Source: a virus | Reading direction: 5' to 3' (one strand) | Virus record (IMG/VR): IMGVR_UViG_3300028559_001957 | Coordinates: 1 to 24,050 of that record | DNA length: 24,050 nucleotides | Shown here: in pieces, positions 7,690-15,273 of the stretch | How the letters are laid out: every line of letters starts with the position of its first letter | Numbering within the stretch: position 1 is the stretch's first letter | Program-made: the position numbers and the translations under genes | Notes under the pieces: generated by a model | What the model saw: only the letters and a program-made list of their open reading frames with translations | The model's database searches: none | What the model was told of the DNA's origin: nothing

Positions 7690-7960
7690 ATCTCGCTGAA
7701 AGGCGAAAAGGTTTGCCATACTCCTTAAAATGGTGAGTTAGATTAGTTCTTAACGTCAGGCAACGCTAACAGAGCTTGCGACCTGAGAAACCAGAAGAAA
7801 TTCTGGGAGTGTAGGTGAAAGGGCTAACACGCGATGGATGATCCTACCGACATCCGATAAGTGTTAGGGAGCCGAAAGGCTTATGGACTCAATTGGGAAA
7901 TTGAACTAACGGCTCAAGCGAACTTGTGGTAAAACACAGGGAAAGCTCTGCTTTGAAGGA
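7690..7960 (+). ncRNA. Large structured RNA upstream of nrdA, class not recognised
   Basis: This stretch is visibly much richer in G and C than its surroundings and has no convincing reading frame. It can be folded into many hairpins by eye. Examples: 7693-7706 (TCGC/GCGA with GAAA loop), 7756-7786 (TCAGG/CCTGA with inner CAA/TTG), 7791-7806 (CCAGAA-GAAA-TTCTGG), 7824-7867 (CTAACAC/GTGTTAG enclosing GGATG/CATCC), 7870-7881 (AGCC-GAAA-GGCT), 7889-7904 (TCAATT/AATTGA), 7915-7926 (CAAG/CTTG) and 7942-7954 (AAAGC/GCTTT). ACTCC (7720-7724) can pair with GGAGT (7806-7810). GTAGG (7811-7815) can pair with loop bases CCTAC (7843-7847), a possible pseudoknot. Three GAAA tetraloops suggest tertiary docking. 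A promoter lies just upstream and no terminator follows, so it may be an independent RNA or the regulatory leader of nrdAB. Group I or II intron, RNase P, tmRNA and cobalamin riboswitch signatures were sought and not found. Confidence 0.7.
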
Positions 7961-8105
7961 GCTCATTGGGAAATATTTATTAAGAATAGATATAAGATCA
8001 GTACACTTGTTTAGTAAGATATAAAGTTATTAACACTAATTTAGTTATTTTTCTTTTATAAAAATTAAAAACACTGTAAACTATTCTTTACCTTAGAAAG
8101 AAAAT
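7961..8105 (+). other. AT-rich remainder of the nrdA leader
   Basis: About 145 nt of AT-rich sequence lie between the structured RNA and nrdA. I see no good promoter, terminator or reading frame here. AGAAAGAAAAT just before the nrdA ATG is a weak purine-rich ribosome-binding candidate. Confidence 0.4.
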
Positions 8106-10367
8106 ATGAGCAAGAATGTTATTATAAAAAAAAGAAATGGCGCAACAGAAAAATTTGATGTAGAAAAAATAAATAAAGTAATCAACTGGGCAATTGATGG
8201 TTATACTGGAGTAAGTTTAACAGATATTGAAATCAACGCAAAGATAAACATACATGATGGTATAACAAGTAAAGAGATACACAACCTATTGATTGAAAGT
8301 GCAGCTAACCTTATTTCAGTTGAAAAACCAAATTATCAATTTGTTGCAGCTAGACTTTTGAATTATCAATTAAGAAAAGATGTTTGGAAAGGTAAGCATG
8401 CTCCAAGACTATCAGAGTTTTTAAGTCAAGGCATAAAAAATAAAGTATACGATAGTTCAATTTTAGAAAATTATTCTGAAGACGAAATAAATAAGATCGG
8501 AGAGTTTATTGATCACGAAAGAGATTTTACTTTTACTTATGCTGGAATCAAACAGCTTTGCGATAAATATTTAATTAAAAATAGAACCACTGGTCAGATT
8601 TATGAAACTCCACAATTTGCATATATATTAATTGCAGCTTATGCTTTTGCAAAATATCCAGCAGATTCAAGATTGAATTATGTAAGAAAATTTTATGACG
8701 CTATTAGTAAGCATAAAATTAATTTACCAACGCCAGTAATGGCTGGAGTAAGAACTTCTAGTAGAAATTATGCTAGTTGTTGTTTAATTGGCGTAGATGA
8801 CACAAGAGAAAGTATTACTGCTAGTGCAACTGCTGTTAGTATGGCTACAGCTAATAGATGTGGAATTGGTATTGATGTTAGTAAAATTAGAGCTATTGGC
8901 TCACCAATCAAGAATGGTGAAGTTGTTCATACTGGTTTAATTCCATTTTTAAAAATCTATGAAAGTAGCGTAAAGGCTTGGCAACAAAATGGACTAAGAG
9001 GTGGAAGTGCAACTTGCAATATTCAATGGTGGCATTACGAAATCGAAGATATTGTTGTATTAAAGAATAATGCAGGTACAGATGATAATAGAGTTCGTAA
9101 ACTTGATTATACAGTTGGTATGAGCAAATTATTCTATGATAGAGTTTTAAAAGACGAAGATGTTACATTATTTAATAATTCAGAAGTTCCAGAACTTTAC
9201 CAAGCATGGGGTACAAAAGACTTTGATAAAGTATATAAAGAATGCGAATCCAAGAAATTAAAACTTAAGAAAAAAATATCTGCTCGTAAATTATTTTCTC
9301 TTATAGTTAAAGAAAGAGTTGAAACTGGTAGAATCTATATTCTTAACGTAGATCACGCTAATGAACACGGAGCTTGGTCAGATAAAGTTACCATGAGTAA
9401 TCTCTGTACTGAAGTTATCCATCCAACTATTCCGCTAAATGATTATAATGACAAAAATGGCGAAATTGGAATGTGCATTCTTTCGGCAGTAAATATGCTA
9501 GAAATAAAAAACTGGCAAGATCTTGAAAAGACTTGCGATCTTATCGTAAGATTTCTTGATGAAATCATTGAACTTCAAGATTACTTTAATGTTGCTGCTG
9601 AAAATTTTGCTAAAAAACGTAGAAGTCTTGGAGTTGGTATTACTAATCTTGCAGCTTTTCTTGCTAAAAATGAATTAAAATATAGTTCAGATAAGTCGCT
9701 ACCAGTAATTGATGAATGGATGGAGCACTTTCAATATTACCTTTTAAATAGTAGTTTAGAATTAGCTAAAGAAAAAGGCAGATGCGAAAAATTCAATCAT
9801 ACAAAATATTCTAAAGGTGTATTACCAATTGATACTTATAAAGATAAAATAGATGAGATATGCAAAAGAAAATTATCTCTTGATTGGGAAAAGCTAAGAA
9901 AACAAATTAAAGAACATGGTTTAAGACATTCAACATTATCTTCATGTATGCCTTGTGAAAGTAGCTCAGTTATTCAATCCTCCACAAATGGCGTTGAACC
10001 TATTCGTAGTCTTATCACTTACAAAACTAGTAAAATGGGTAAACTTCCAGTAATGGTTCCAGGAATTGGTAAGTATGATGATAATTATGAATTAGCTTAT
10101 GATCTTAAAGATAATAGTGGATTATTAAAAATCAATGCAGTAATTCAAAAATATATTGACATGGCTATATCAACTAATGTATACTACAACTACAGTCATT
10201 ATGAAAACAATATATTACCAGACGCTAAAGTAATGAAAGAGATTATGTACGCATATAGTCTTGGATTAATTAGTCTTTATTACAATAATACAGATGATGG
10301 AGATAGAGAGCAATCACTAGATCAAAAAGAAGATAGAGACTGTTCAAGTGGCGCGTGTAAACTATAA
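8106..10367 (+). CDS. nrdA: Class I ribonucleoside-diphosphate reductase, large (alpha) subunit
   Basis: This 753-residue NrdA reduces ribonucleoside diphosphates to deoxy forms with NrdB. Residues 4-90 are an ATP-cone, the dATP/ATP activity-control domain. The catalytic barrel shows C225 (NYASCCLIG), N432-L-C434-T-E436 with C434 as the thiyl-radical cysteine, and C457 (MCILSAVN), the partner of C225; numbering nearly equals that of E. coli NrdA. SSCMPCESSSVIQSSTNGVEP-like residues (around 620-640) form the phosphate-binding region. The C-terminus ends D-C-S-S-G-A-C-K-L, the mobile CX4C pair that takes electrons from thioredoxin or glutaredoxin. It is full-length with every key residue present. 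nrdB follows after 3 nt. Unlike other operon heads here it has a leader of over 400 nt containing a structured RNA, suggesting separate control. Confidence 0.97.
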   Translation: MSKNVIIKKRNGATEKFDVEKINKVINWAIDGYTGVSLTDIEINAKINIHDGITSKEIHNLLIESAANLISVEKPNYQFVAARLLNYQLRKDVWKGKHAPRLSEFLSQGIKNKVYDSSILENYSEDEINKIGEFIDHERDFTFTYAGIKQLCDKYLIKNRTTGQIYETPQFAYILIAAYAFAKYPADSRLNYVRKFYDAISKHKINLPTPVMAGVRTSSRNYASCCLIGVDDTRESITASATAVSMATANRCGIGIDVSKIRAIGSPIKNGEVVHTGLIPFLKIYESSVKAWQQNGLRGGSATCNIQWWHYEIEDIVVLKNNAGTDDNRVRKLDYTVGMSKLFYDRVLKDEDVTLFNNSEVPELYQAWGTKDFDKVYKECESKKLKLKKKISARKLFSLIVKERVETGRIYILNVDHANEHGAWSDKVTMSNLCTEVIHPTIPLNDYNDKNGEIGMCILSAVNMLEIKNWQDLEKTCDLIVRFLDEIIELQDYFNVAAENFAKKRRSLGVGITNLAAFLAKNELKYSSDKSLPVIDEWMEHFQYYLLNSSLELAKEKGRCEKFNHTKYSKGVLPIDTYKDKIDEICKRKLSLDWEKLRKQIKEHGLRHSTLSSCMPCESSSVIQSSTNGVEPIRSLITYKTSKMGKLPVMVPGIGKYDDNYELAYDLKDNSGLLKINAVIQKYIDMAISTNVYYNYSHYENNILPDAKVMKEIMYAYSLGLISLYYNNTDDGDREQSLDQKEDRDCSSGACKL

Positions 10368-10370
10368 TCT

Positions 10371-11435
10371 ATGAAAACAGTATTAAATTTTAAAAATATA
10401 GACACTACTAAACAGCCATTGTTTCTTGGTGAAGATCTTAATCTTCAAAGATATGATCGGTTTAAATATCCAATATTTTTTGAGTTATTCAAAAAACAAA
10501 ATGAAAATTTTTGGTGGCCTCATGAAATAGCTTTAGGAAAAGATCGTAGTGATTACAATAACCTAACAGAAACAGAAAGATTTGTTTTTGATAGTAATTT
10601 AAGATTTCAAACTCTTGGCGATAGTATGCTCTCTAGAAGTATTCATTCTCTTAAAGATTATGTAAGTAATCCAGAACTTGAGATCTGTATGAATACATGG
10701 GCTCAATTTGAAGGCATTCATAGTTATTCATATTCTTATCTTTTGAATAATGTATATCCAGATGCTACTAAATTCTTTGATAGTATTATGGAAGATAAAG
10801 AAATTACAAGCCGCGCAGAGCTAATTAGAAATAATTTTGATAAAATTCTTGGAGATGATGAGAAGAAAGACCCTAAACAAAAGATTTTTGACGCAATACT
10901 TTCTATTAATGTAATGGAAGGGCTTGTATTTTATGTTTCTTTTGCTTGCTCTTTCTATTTTGGATATCGTGGTAAGATGGAAGGCAATTCCAAAATTATA
11001 AAATTTATTCAACGCGATGAAGCTCTTCATTTTGCGGTAAGTCAAAATTTACTTAAAATATTAAGAGACGAAGATAAAGAAGGCTTTACAAGTATAGTTA
11101 AGAAAAGTGAAGATAAAATCTATGCTTTTTATGAACAAGCCGCGAAGAATGAGAGTGAATGGTCAAAGTATCTCTTTAGTAATGGCAGTTTACTTGGATT
11201 AAATGCTGAAGTTTTAGATGGTTACTCTAAGTGGCTTTGTGATAGCAGACTAAGAAGCTTAGGTTATAAGAAGATATTTAATCAAAAAGATAATCCTATT
11301 GGTGGATGGCATGATAGTTACTTAGATAGTAGTAAAGTACAAGTCGCACCTCAAGAGACTGAGATTTCTAGCTATAAAGTTGGTGCAAGAAAAACCGATA
11401 TAGAAGATGAAGATTTTGGCGATTTAAAGCTGTAA
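10371..11435 (+). CDS. nrdB: Class I ribonucleoside-diphosphate reductase, small (beta) subunit
   Basis: This is a 354-residue ferritin-like radical-generating subunit. D84, E114 and H117 (FEGIH) are iron ligands, and Y121 is placed like the radical tyrosine Y122 of E. coli NrdB. The second ligand set lies in M-E-G-L-V-F-Y and Q-R-D-E-A-L-H-F, giving Glu, Glu and His. The Tyr and all ligands are kept, so this should be a class Ia-type subunit and not an Mn/Fe Tyr-less class Ic. The acidic C-terminal tail (EDEDFGDLKL) is the usual docking peptide for NrdA. It is separated from nrdA by 3 nt with no ribosome-binding site evident, consistent with coupled translation. Confidence 0.97.
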   Translation: MKTVLNFKNIDTTKQPLFLGEDLNLQRYDRFKYPIFFELFKKQNENFWWPHEIALGKDRSDYNNLTETERFVFDSNLRFQTLGDSMLSRSIHSLKDYVSNPELEICMNTWAQFEGIHSYSYSYLLNNVYPDATKFFDSIMEDKEITSRAELIRNNFDKILGDDEKKDPKQKIFDAILSINVMEGLVFYVSFACSFYFGYRGKMEGNSKIIKFIQRDEALHFAVSQNLLKILRDEDKEGFTSIVKKSEDKIYAFYEQAAKNESEWSKYLFSNGSLLGLNAEVLDGYSKWLCDSRLRSLGYKKIFNQKDNPIGGWHDSYLDSSKVQVAPQETEISSYKVGARKTDIEDEDFGDLKL

Positions 11436-11445
11436 TAGTTATATA

Positions 11446-11457
11446 TTAATGTGTAAT
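11446..11457 (+). promoter_or_regulatory. Candidate late-type promoter motif TTAATGTGTAAT
   Basis: This 12-mer is identical to the one at 23806-23817, and 14 of 15 bases match when the next three are included. TGTAAT ends 7 nt before the GTG start at 11465. No TTGACA-like -35 is found 15-20 nt upstream. Confidence 0.5.
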
Positions 11458-11464
11458 TATCTAT

Positions 11465-11794
11465 GTGAATTTAGATATTACACTGTTATTTAATCTTATT
11501 TTAGGAGCATTATCCTTTCTTGGGGGATGGTTATTTACTAGAGTATTCTCTCTTTTTGATAAGCAAGAGAATCTTATGAAGGAAATTAATGATAAAACAT
11601 TTAGTGATTTTATTACTTTAAGAAAAGAAATGGAATTAGAAGGAAGAAAGCATCAACAAGAAATAGCCGATTTAGCTTTAAAGATAAGCACTACTTACGT
11701 TACTAAAGAATCTTTTGAAGTTTATTTTGATAGAATCGAAGCAAAGTTAGATCGTAATTTTGATATAATACAAAATCATTTAAATAGAAAATAA
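11465..11794 (+). CDS. Small membrane-anchored coiled-coil protein
   Basis: This 109-residue protein has one N-terminal hydrophobic segment (residues 5-26, LLFNLILGALSFLGGWLFTRVF) followed by a long charged helix of about 80 residues with heptad-like spacing (IADLALKISTTYVTKESFEVYFDRIEAKLDRNF). The likely topology is a membrane anchor with a cytoplasmic or periplasmic coiled coil. Such proteins occur in phages as lysis accessory or virion-associated factors, but no family is recognised. The start is GTG, since the overlapping ATG is followed immediately by TGA. It lies 29 nt after nrdB and could be read from it or from the TTAATGTGTAAT motif just upstream. Confidence 0.6.
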   Translation: MNLDITLLFNLILGALSFLGGWLFTRVFSLFDKQENLMKEINDKTFSDFITLRKEMELEGRKHQQEIADLALKISTTYVTKESFEVYFDRIEAKLDRNFDIIQNHLNRK

Positions 11795-11795
11795 A

Positions 11796-12146
11796 TCAAT
11801 CAGTATGTGATTTAGGGTGTTTCTTTCCATTACGTTTTTTACTCCAGTCTTTGAAATATTTATTCTTAACTGGATCTTTCCCATAGAGTTGTTGTCTTTT
11901 TTCAGAAAGCTCTTTACTTCTATCGAAAAGATCACCAACATTTCCTCGTTGAGAAGAAGTTACCCTAGCAAAATCTTTATCACTTGAATTTACTGATAAT
12001 TTTTCTTGAGAATTTATCTGTGGACTAGTAAACAATCTATCCCATTTAATACCTTTTACATCAGTATATTCATGTTTATCGTTAATTCCTTGGATTAAAC
12101 ATATAGTTCTGCCATCAGTAGGATGCTGATATAAGTATTCTGGCAT
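11796..12146 (-). CDS. Small conserved phage protein (FmdB-like N-terminus), function unknown
   Basis: The 116-residue protein starts MPEYLYQHPTDGRTI, then INDKHEYTDVKGIKWDRLF. This resembles the N-terminus of FmdB-type zinc-ribbon proteins found in phages (short beta strands, Y-x-Y-x-H-P, then KHEY and G-x-x-W-x-R-x-F), but the zinc cysteines are missing. The C-terminal half is basic and lysine-rich (KRNGKKHPKSHTD), which would suit nucleic-acid or virion binding. It begins 1 nt after the GT4 gene stop and is the last gene of this leftward unit. GGAG lies 6 nt before the ATG. It ends 1 nt from the convergent membrane-protein gene. Confidence 0.5.
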   Translation of the reverse strand: MPEYLYQHPTDGRTICLIQGINDKHEYTDVKGIKWDRLFTSPQINSQEKLSVNSSDKDFARVTSSQRGNVGDLFDRSKELSEKRQQLYGKDPVKNKYFKDWSKKRNGKKHPKSHTD

Positions 12147-12147
12147 A

Positions 12148-13233
12148 TTACTCCATTAATTTTAATATTTGAGATACTGTATTATCTAATGCATATTGTT
12201 CTTGTAATTTTAAACCACTAGTATTTACTTTATTAGATTCAAGTCTTTTGATAGCTTTTTCACATCCATCAATAAAATCATCTTCTTTAAATGTATAAAT
12301 ATTTCCTTGATTTGCAGCTGCCCCTTTATGGAAAAACATATTGTCATATGCTTCTATTTTAGCAGAAGGATTTACTAAGCAAGAATTCTCCTCATTTGCC
12401 CAATCTTTGTATACGTGAGCATTTAAAATTACTCCATGTTTGCCTAAAGCTAGTGAATGAAATTCTGGTAATCCCCAACCCTCTCCACCACTCATGCCAA
12501 TTATAATATCTCCACTATTTAGATAATCATTGTAAGTTTCATTACTTTGCATGAAACCTAAGAAAGATATATTAAAATATCTTTTTCCATCCATCATTGA
12601 GTTTATTAAATTTTGCTGATCTTCTGGTTTTAAAAATGGATTAAAAATAGAACATTGAAGAAAATACTTTGGATTATTACCATACTTTTTTAACCAAGAT
12701 TGTATTACAATTTTATGATTTTTCCTTTTTTCTAATTTGCCAACTAAATTAAACGTGATTCTTTCATCTTGAAAGAATTGCTTTTGTTTTACGTTAAAAT
12801 TATTTTTATCAAAAAATAATGGAATATATTCTATATTTGAACATCCACTATTTTTAAAAATTTCACATGTATATTTAGAAGTAAAAACAGTTTTATAATT
12901 GTTTTTAACAATATTAATTTCTTCTTTAGTTGGCGAATCTAATTCGTAAAATGATAAAAGAACTTGCTTCTCAGCAAAACTTTCTAAACTACCCATTAAA
13001 TGCCAAAGTTTGAATATTTTTTCTTTCCTAGAGAAAGAAGATAATGACCCATCTACAGATTTTTTAATCCATAAATTAAGATCATTATCAACTTTCTGAC
13101 TAGAAAGATCAATATTATTTCCTATTGGAAATATCTTAGCGTTAAAATTCCTTTCGTATAAATTCTTAATTAAGGCAAATGAAGTTTGCCCAAAACTTAA
13201 ATTATTTAAAGGAATATTAAGAGCTATATCCAT
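12148..13233 (-). CDS. Glycosyltransferase family 4 (GT-B)
   Basis: The 361-residue protein has normal GT4 length. The N-terminal domain includes SFGQTSFALIKNLYER (acceptor-side glycine/serine loop). The C-terminal Rossmann domain includes FNLVGKLEKRKNHKIVIQSW, which matches the G-R-x-x-x-x-K-x-x-x region, and G-G-E-G-W-G-L-P-E-F-H-S-L-A-L-G, carrying the two glutamates that bind the nucleotide-sugar donor. It is cytoplasmic with no transmembrane segment. It sits away from the main sugar operon, 1 nt after the DUF736-like gene. This hints at a role tied to DNA or virion modification rather than the surface-glycan operon, but the substrate is unknown. Confidence 0.85.
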   Translation of the reverse strand: MDIALNIPLNNLSFGQTSFALIKNLYERNFNAKIFPIGNNIDLSSQKVDNDLNLWIKKSVDGSLSSFSRKEKIFKLWHLMGSLESFAEKQVLLSFYELDSPTKEEINIVKNNYKTVFTSKYTCEIFKNSGCSNIEYIPLFFDKNNFNVKQKQFFQDERITFNLVGKLEKRKNHKIVIQSWLKKYGNNPKYFLQCSIFNPFLKPEDQQNLINSMMDGKRYFNISFLGFMQSNETYNDYLNSGDIIIGMSGGEGWGLPEFHSLALGKHGVILNAHVYKDWANEENSCLVNPSAKIEAYDNMFFHKGAAANQGNIYTFKEDDFIDGCEKAIKRLESNKVNTSGLKLQEQYALDNTVSQILKLME

Positions 13234-13234
13234 T

Positions 13235-13555
13235 TTACAATAGATCTTCCTCTACTTCTTGAACTTGTTTAGCTTGAGGTTTTTGAGCCTTATCTTTAAC
13301 TGGTTGTGGAGTTTCTGCAGTTTTTACAGCAGATGAAGATCCATTAGTATCTTTAGAAAGATAAACTCTAAAATCTGGAGCCTTTGCATTTTCACCTTTG
13401 AATTTATTGGTGAATACTACAATTTCTACTTGTTCACCAAGCTCGTCCTTGAAGTATCCAGAAAGATATTTACCGCTTTTCCCTTCTCTTTTCCATAAAG
13501 CACCAATATCTCTTTTTTTCCATTCGTTATTATTATTTGTTTGATTTGTATTCAT
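13235..13555 (-). CDS. DUF736-like protein with acidic C-terminal tail
   Basis: The 106-residue protein has a compact N-terminal domain (residues 12-67) with W-K-K-R-D-I-G-A-L-W-K-R-E, then GKYLSGYFK, and A-P-D-F-R-V-Y-L. The pattern IGxxWxxx...APDFRVY recalls DUF736 and similar small beta-rich phage proteins. The C-terminal 40 residues are Pro/Gln/Lys-rich and end E-V-E-E-D-L-L, an acidic hydrophobic tip like those of single-stranded DNA-binding proteins. A role in DNA transactions is a guess from the tail and from the neighbouring sigma factor and kinase. The ATG is 8 nt after a consensus -10 box, so the mRNA is almost leaderless. Confidence 0.6.
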   Translation of the reverse strand: MNTNQTNNNNEWKKRDIGALWKREGKSGKYLSGYFKDELGEQVEIVVFTNKFKGENAKAPDFRVYLSKDTNGSSSAVKTAETPQPVKDKAQKPQAKQVQEVEEDLL

Positions 13556-13563
13556 ATTTTATG

Positions 13564-13592
13564 ATTATAATAGCTTTATTATAAAAAGTCAA
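13564..13592 (-). promoter_or_regulatory. Sigma70-type promoter before the DUF736-like gene
   Basis: The minus strand has TTGACT (13592-13587), a 17-nt spacer and TATAAT (13569-13564). The ATG follows 8 nt later at 13555. Confidence 0.8.
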
Positions 13593-13596
13593 GAAA

Positions 13597-14181
13597 TTAT
13601 ATTTGATCATTAAAACTATCTTTAAACGATTTAATCTTTAAGAAATGAATATGCTTATTATATATATTAATCACAGTTTGAGTGCTTATATTCAATTTTT
13701 TACCAATAGCATTCCAAGAGCGATTTTTCTTTTTAGGAGAATAGAAGCGCATTTTAAATATTTTATATACTCTTTTATCTTTTAAAGATTTTAAAATATT
13801 AAGGAAATAATCGCAGTTTTCTTTTTTCATATCTTCTTTTTGATCTTGAGAATTCTCTATCATATTCTGGAGGTATTCATTATCTGTGGGTAAGAATTTA
13901 GCATTTTTATTCAAAAAATTTAAACAATGATACCTAGCTTGATTACCTAACCAAGTAGAAAATTTTACATTTTTGTCTTCATTAAAAGACAGAGCGGATT
14001 GATATACAATAACATCTTTATCTTCATAAAGGTCTTTAGGGTCATGTCCCTTTTGAGCTATAAAAGATTGATATCTTTTTACAATTTCACAAAAAATACC
14101 ACTATGTCTATGTATTAAGCATTTAAGTGATTCACTATCTTGATTGTTTTTAATATTTTTAATTAGATCTAAGTCTGTCAT
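13597..14181 (-). CDS. Phage-type RNA polymerase sigma factor (sigma2/sigma4, ECF-like)
   Basis: The 194-residue protein has a sigma2-like region at about residues 18-95 (LIHRHSGIFCEIVKRYQ, then DLYEDKDVIVYQSALSF and VKFSTWLGNQARYHCLNFL, the -10-recognition helix). It also has a sigma4-like helix-turn-helix at about 125-185 (KDKRVYKIFKMRFY, SWNAIGKKLNISTQTVINIYNKHIHFLK). This two-domain plan is that of ECF or phage sigma factors that redirect host RNA polymerase. It overlaps the dNMP kinase gene by 23 nt and is co-transcribed with it from an early-looking promoter. It is the natural candidate to read the TTAATGTGTAAT motif found before other genes here, but that link is inference. Confidence 0.75.
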   Translation of the reverse strand: MTDLDLIKNIKNNQDSESLKCLIHRHSGIFCEIVKRYQSFIAQKGHDPKDLYEDKDVIVYQSALSFNEDKNVKFSTWLGNQARYHCLNFLNKNAKFLPTDNEYLQNMIENSQDQKEDMKKENCDYFLNILKSLKDKRVYKIFKMRFYSPKKKNRSWNAIGKKLNISTQTVINIYNKHIHFLKIKSFKDSFNDQI

Positions 14182-14743
14182 ATATATTCCTTAAGTTTTT
14201 CTGCATAAGCTCATACAAGAAGTTTGTATCTTGACAAGTTTCCCAGCATATACAAAAATCAGCTACAGCTTTTAATTTGTTATCATTAGATTTTTCTTCA
14301 ATATTAGCAGGAGGTATAATAGATCCATCATCTAGTTTTCTAGATAAATGAATTAATATACCATTATGAGATTTTAACCATGAGTATTCATCATCCTTAT
14401 ATTCAATGTATCTTACGTCAGTAACAATAGGCAAGATATTGTCTTTTAATAAATTTTCTACTTTAATATCTAATTGAGAAGTCCAATATTTTCCTTCGGT
14501 TTGACTTCTTCTACATTTGCCATAAGCAACCATTAATGGTCGAACCAATTCTTTATCTGCTCCATTACATTTAAATAAATCTATATTAAACTTTTCTTTA
14601 GTAAAATCGTTTAATTCTTTTTTTAAGTCATCTGCAAAAGCTAATCTTTGAGATTTTATCTGTTTTTCTTCTAGATATTTTTTAATAATAGAGTAAAAAG
14701 TATCTTTACCACATCTAGCAACACCAGTTATACCTATAATCAT
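14159..14743 (-). CDS. Deoxynucleoside monophosphate kinase-like P-loop enzyme
   Basis: The 194-residue protein has Walker A G-V-A-R-C-G-K-D-T at residues 7-15, followed by QRLAFADDLKKEL. This is the layout of T4 gene 1-type dNMP kinases, which phosphorylate dGMP, dTMP and modified dCMP. A Walker-B/NMP-binding part appears as LPIVTDVRY, and the C-terminus has a conserved IEEKSND segment. It would act with RNR, dCMP deaminase and PurA to balance the dNTP pool. Its ATG lies exactly 6 nt after a perfect -10 box, so transcription should begin at the A of the ATG. The 3' end overlaps the sigma gene. Confidence 0.8.
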   Translation of the reverse strand: MIIGITGVARCGKDTFYSIIKKYLEEKQIKSQRLAFADDLKKELNDFTKEKFNIDLFKCNGADKELVRPLMVAYGKCRRSQTEGKYWTSQLDIKVENLLKDNILPIVTDVRYIEYKDDEYSWLKSHNGILIHLSRKLDDGSIIPPANIEEKSNDNKLKAVADFCICWETCQDTNFLYELMQKNLRNIYDRLRSN

Positions 14744-14749
14744 ATAATC

Positions 14750-14778
14750 ATTATAATAAAAATAAAATATCTTGTCAA
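14750..14778 (-). promoter_or_regulatory. Consensus sigma70 promoter of the kinase-sigma unit
   Basis: The minus strand has TTGACA (14778-14773), a 17-nt spacer and TATAAT (14755-14750): a perfect consensus. The ATG starts 6 nt later at the predicted +1. The -35 overlaps the -35 of the divergent promoter. Confidence 0.88.
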
Positions 14779-14803
14779 GTTATTAGTTTTATGGTAATAT
14801 AAT
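14772..14803 (+). promoter_or_regulatory. Promoter of the dCMP deaminase operon
   Basis: TTGTCA (14772-14777) is followed after 17 nt by TAATAT (14795-14800), overlapping TATAAT (14798-14803). The predicted +1 coincides with the ATG of a 19-codon frame at 14807. Confidence 0.7.
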
Positions 14804-14806
14804 TGG

Positions 14807-14866
14807 ATGGAATTAAAATTTATTTTGATTATGTTATTTTCAGTTTATTTATTTTATAAACTATGA
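14807..14866 (+). CDS. 19-residue hydrophobic micropeptide coupled to dCMP deaminase
   Basis: The frame encodes MELKFILIMLFSVYLFYKL and then TGA. Its ATG is 6 nt after the -10 box, at the predicted transcription start. Its stop overlaps the ATG of the dCMP deaminase gene (ATGA), the coupling seen between real genes here. The peptide is one transmembrane-length hydrophobic helix with a charged residue at each end. It could be a leader peptide whose translation delivers ribosomes to the next start, a tiny membrane protein, or both. No family is recognised; the case rests on the start, stop and context. Confidence 0.55.
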   Translation: MELKFILIMLFSVYLFYKL

Positions 14867-15273
14867 GAAGAATATCATTTGAAGAATTGGCTATTAATAT
14901 AGCTTCAGAATGTGCTAAAAGATCAGAAGACCTTCACAAGAAGGTTGGATGTTGTATTTTGAATAAAGAAGGTAGGGTATTATCGACTGGTTACAATGGA
15001 CTTTTGCCCAAAGTAAATATGGATAAAAGCTTTTGGTTGAATCGAGATTTAAGAAGAAAATACGTCATACATGCAGAGATAAATGCTTTATCAAGAATAA
15101 AGAGAGAAGAAGAACCTTATATTTTAGCTACAACTTTACTTCCATGTTCTGCTTGCGCCTCAAATATAGCTTCATATGGAATTAAGAAAGTGATTTATAA
15201 AGAAGACTATCATATGGATAAAGGATGTTTTGACATTTTTAATTTTTATAAAATTCAACTTATTAAACTATAA
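14863..15273 (+). CDS. dCMP deaminase
   Basis: The 136-residue zinc enzyme converts dCMP to dUMP, the precursor of dTMP. H70-A-E72 supplies one zinc ligand and the catalytic Glu; P94-C95-S-A-C98 supplies the other two zinc ligands. STGYNGLLPK matches the substrate loop (GYNG) of dCMP deaminases as distinct from tRNA adenosine deaminases. Phage dCMP deaminases are usually 150-190 residues with dCTP/dTTP control, so this short one may lack part of the allosteric insert. It is coupled to the upstream micropeptide by ATGA and to the next gene by TAATG. Confidence 0.92.
   Translation: MRRISFEELAINIASECAKRSEDLHKKVGCCILNKEGRVLSTGYNGLLPKVNMDKSFWLNRDLRRKYVIHAEINALSRIKREEEPYILATTLLPCSACASNIASYGIKKVIYKEDYHMDKGCFDIFNFYKIQLIKL

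Noticed and set aside
7690-7960. Group I or group II intron, RNase P RNA, or cobalamin riboswitch
   Set aside because: No GACTA/TAGTC P7-like pair, no domain V, no RNase P P4 consensus and no cobalamin box could be found. There is also no 5' exon of nrdA upstream for splicing.
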